Part shown: positions 5,937 to 5,977 of the stretch, piece after piece
Position numbering within the stretch: position 1 is the first letter of the stretch
Layout of the letters: each line of letters starts with the position of its first letter
Source of the DNA: an uncultured Nitrosomonadales bacterium
Lineage (GTDB): Bacteria; Pseudomonadota; Gammaproteobacteria; Burkholderiales; Gallionellaceae
Direction: 5' to 3'
Assembly: GCA_903934275.1 (NCBI GenBank)
Contig: CAIZNF010000246.1
Coordinates: 1 to 5,977 of the forward strand
DNA: 5,977 nt
The notes under the pieces: generated by a model
What the model was told of the DNA's origin: nothing
The model's database searches: none
What the model saw: only the letters and a program-made list of their open reading frames with translations
Translations under genes and position numbers: made by a program

Positions 5937-5977
5937 GTTATTTGCCAGCACCTTTATGGAACAGCAAGCATGAGCTG

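Noticed and set aside
5938..5977. Possible C-terminal end of a minus-strand gene entering from the right edge
   Set aside because: Stops occur at 5954-5956 and 5938-5940 in two frames, but only 7-12 codons are visible, too few to choose a frame or identify a product. A plus-strand ATG at 5970 is equally untestable.
1..5977. CRISPR array, tRNA/rRNA genes or a complete insertion sequence
   Set aside because: No regularly spaced repeats, cloverleaf-like sequence or transposase frame was seen; the repeats present are short isolated palindromes.

Overview
The window looks like a chromosomal segment from a proteobacterium, most likely a betaproteobacterium of the Gallionellaceae/Nitrosomonadales kind. 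That placement is an inference from the style of the Mfd protein, moderate GC content, and short palindromic repeats of types common in those genomes. No tRNA, rRNA, CRISPR array or transposase gene was seen.

Layout from left to right. (1) Positions 1-722, minus strand: a SCO1/SenC-type copper/thioredoxin-fold protein with a signal peptide. It is open at the left window edge, so its last residues are missing. (2) Positions 723-1108: mostly non-coding. It holds a small repeat/inverted-repeat cluster near the sco start, and most of a possible 76-residue minus-strand membrane protein (922-1152) that resembles small phage-associated proteins. (3) Positions 1109-1795, plus strand: a putative lipoprotein with a DUF1566/Lcl_C domain. 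(4) Positions 1796-2140: a 345-base gap between convergent genes, with three unrelated palindromic repeats in a row. The last overlaps the mfd stop codon. (5) Positions 2141-5674, minus strand: a full-length mfd gene (transcription-repair coupling factor, 1177 aa). It carries an unusual in-frame insertion of about 50 codons containing a near-perfect 47-base palindrome. (6) Positions 5675-5977: the mfd upstream region, with a TATAAT -10 box and a strong, possibly bidirectional, terminator hairpin near the right edge.

The genes do not form an obvious pathway. Mfd is a housekeeping DNA-repair ATPase that removes stalled RNA polymerase and recruits UvrA. The SCO protein acts in the cell envelope, in copper delivery to cytochrome oxidase or in thiol redox chemistry. 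The lipoprotein has no assigned function. The unusual part is the density of short palindromic elements: three between the lipoprotein gene and mfd, and one absorbed into the mfd reading frame. No defence system or other new multi-gene system is visible.
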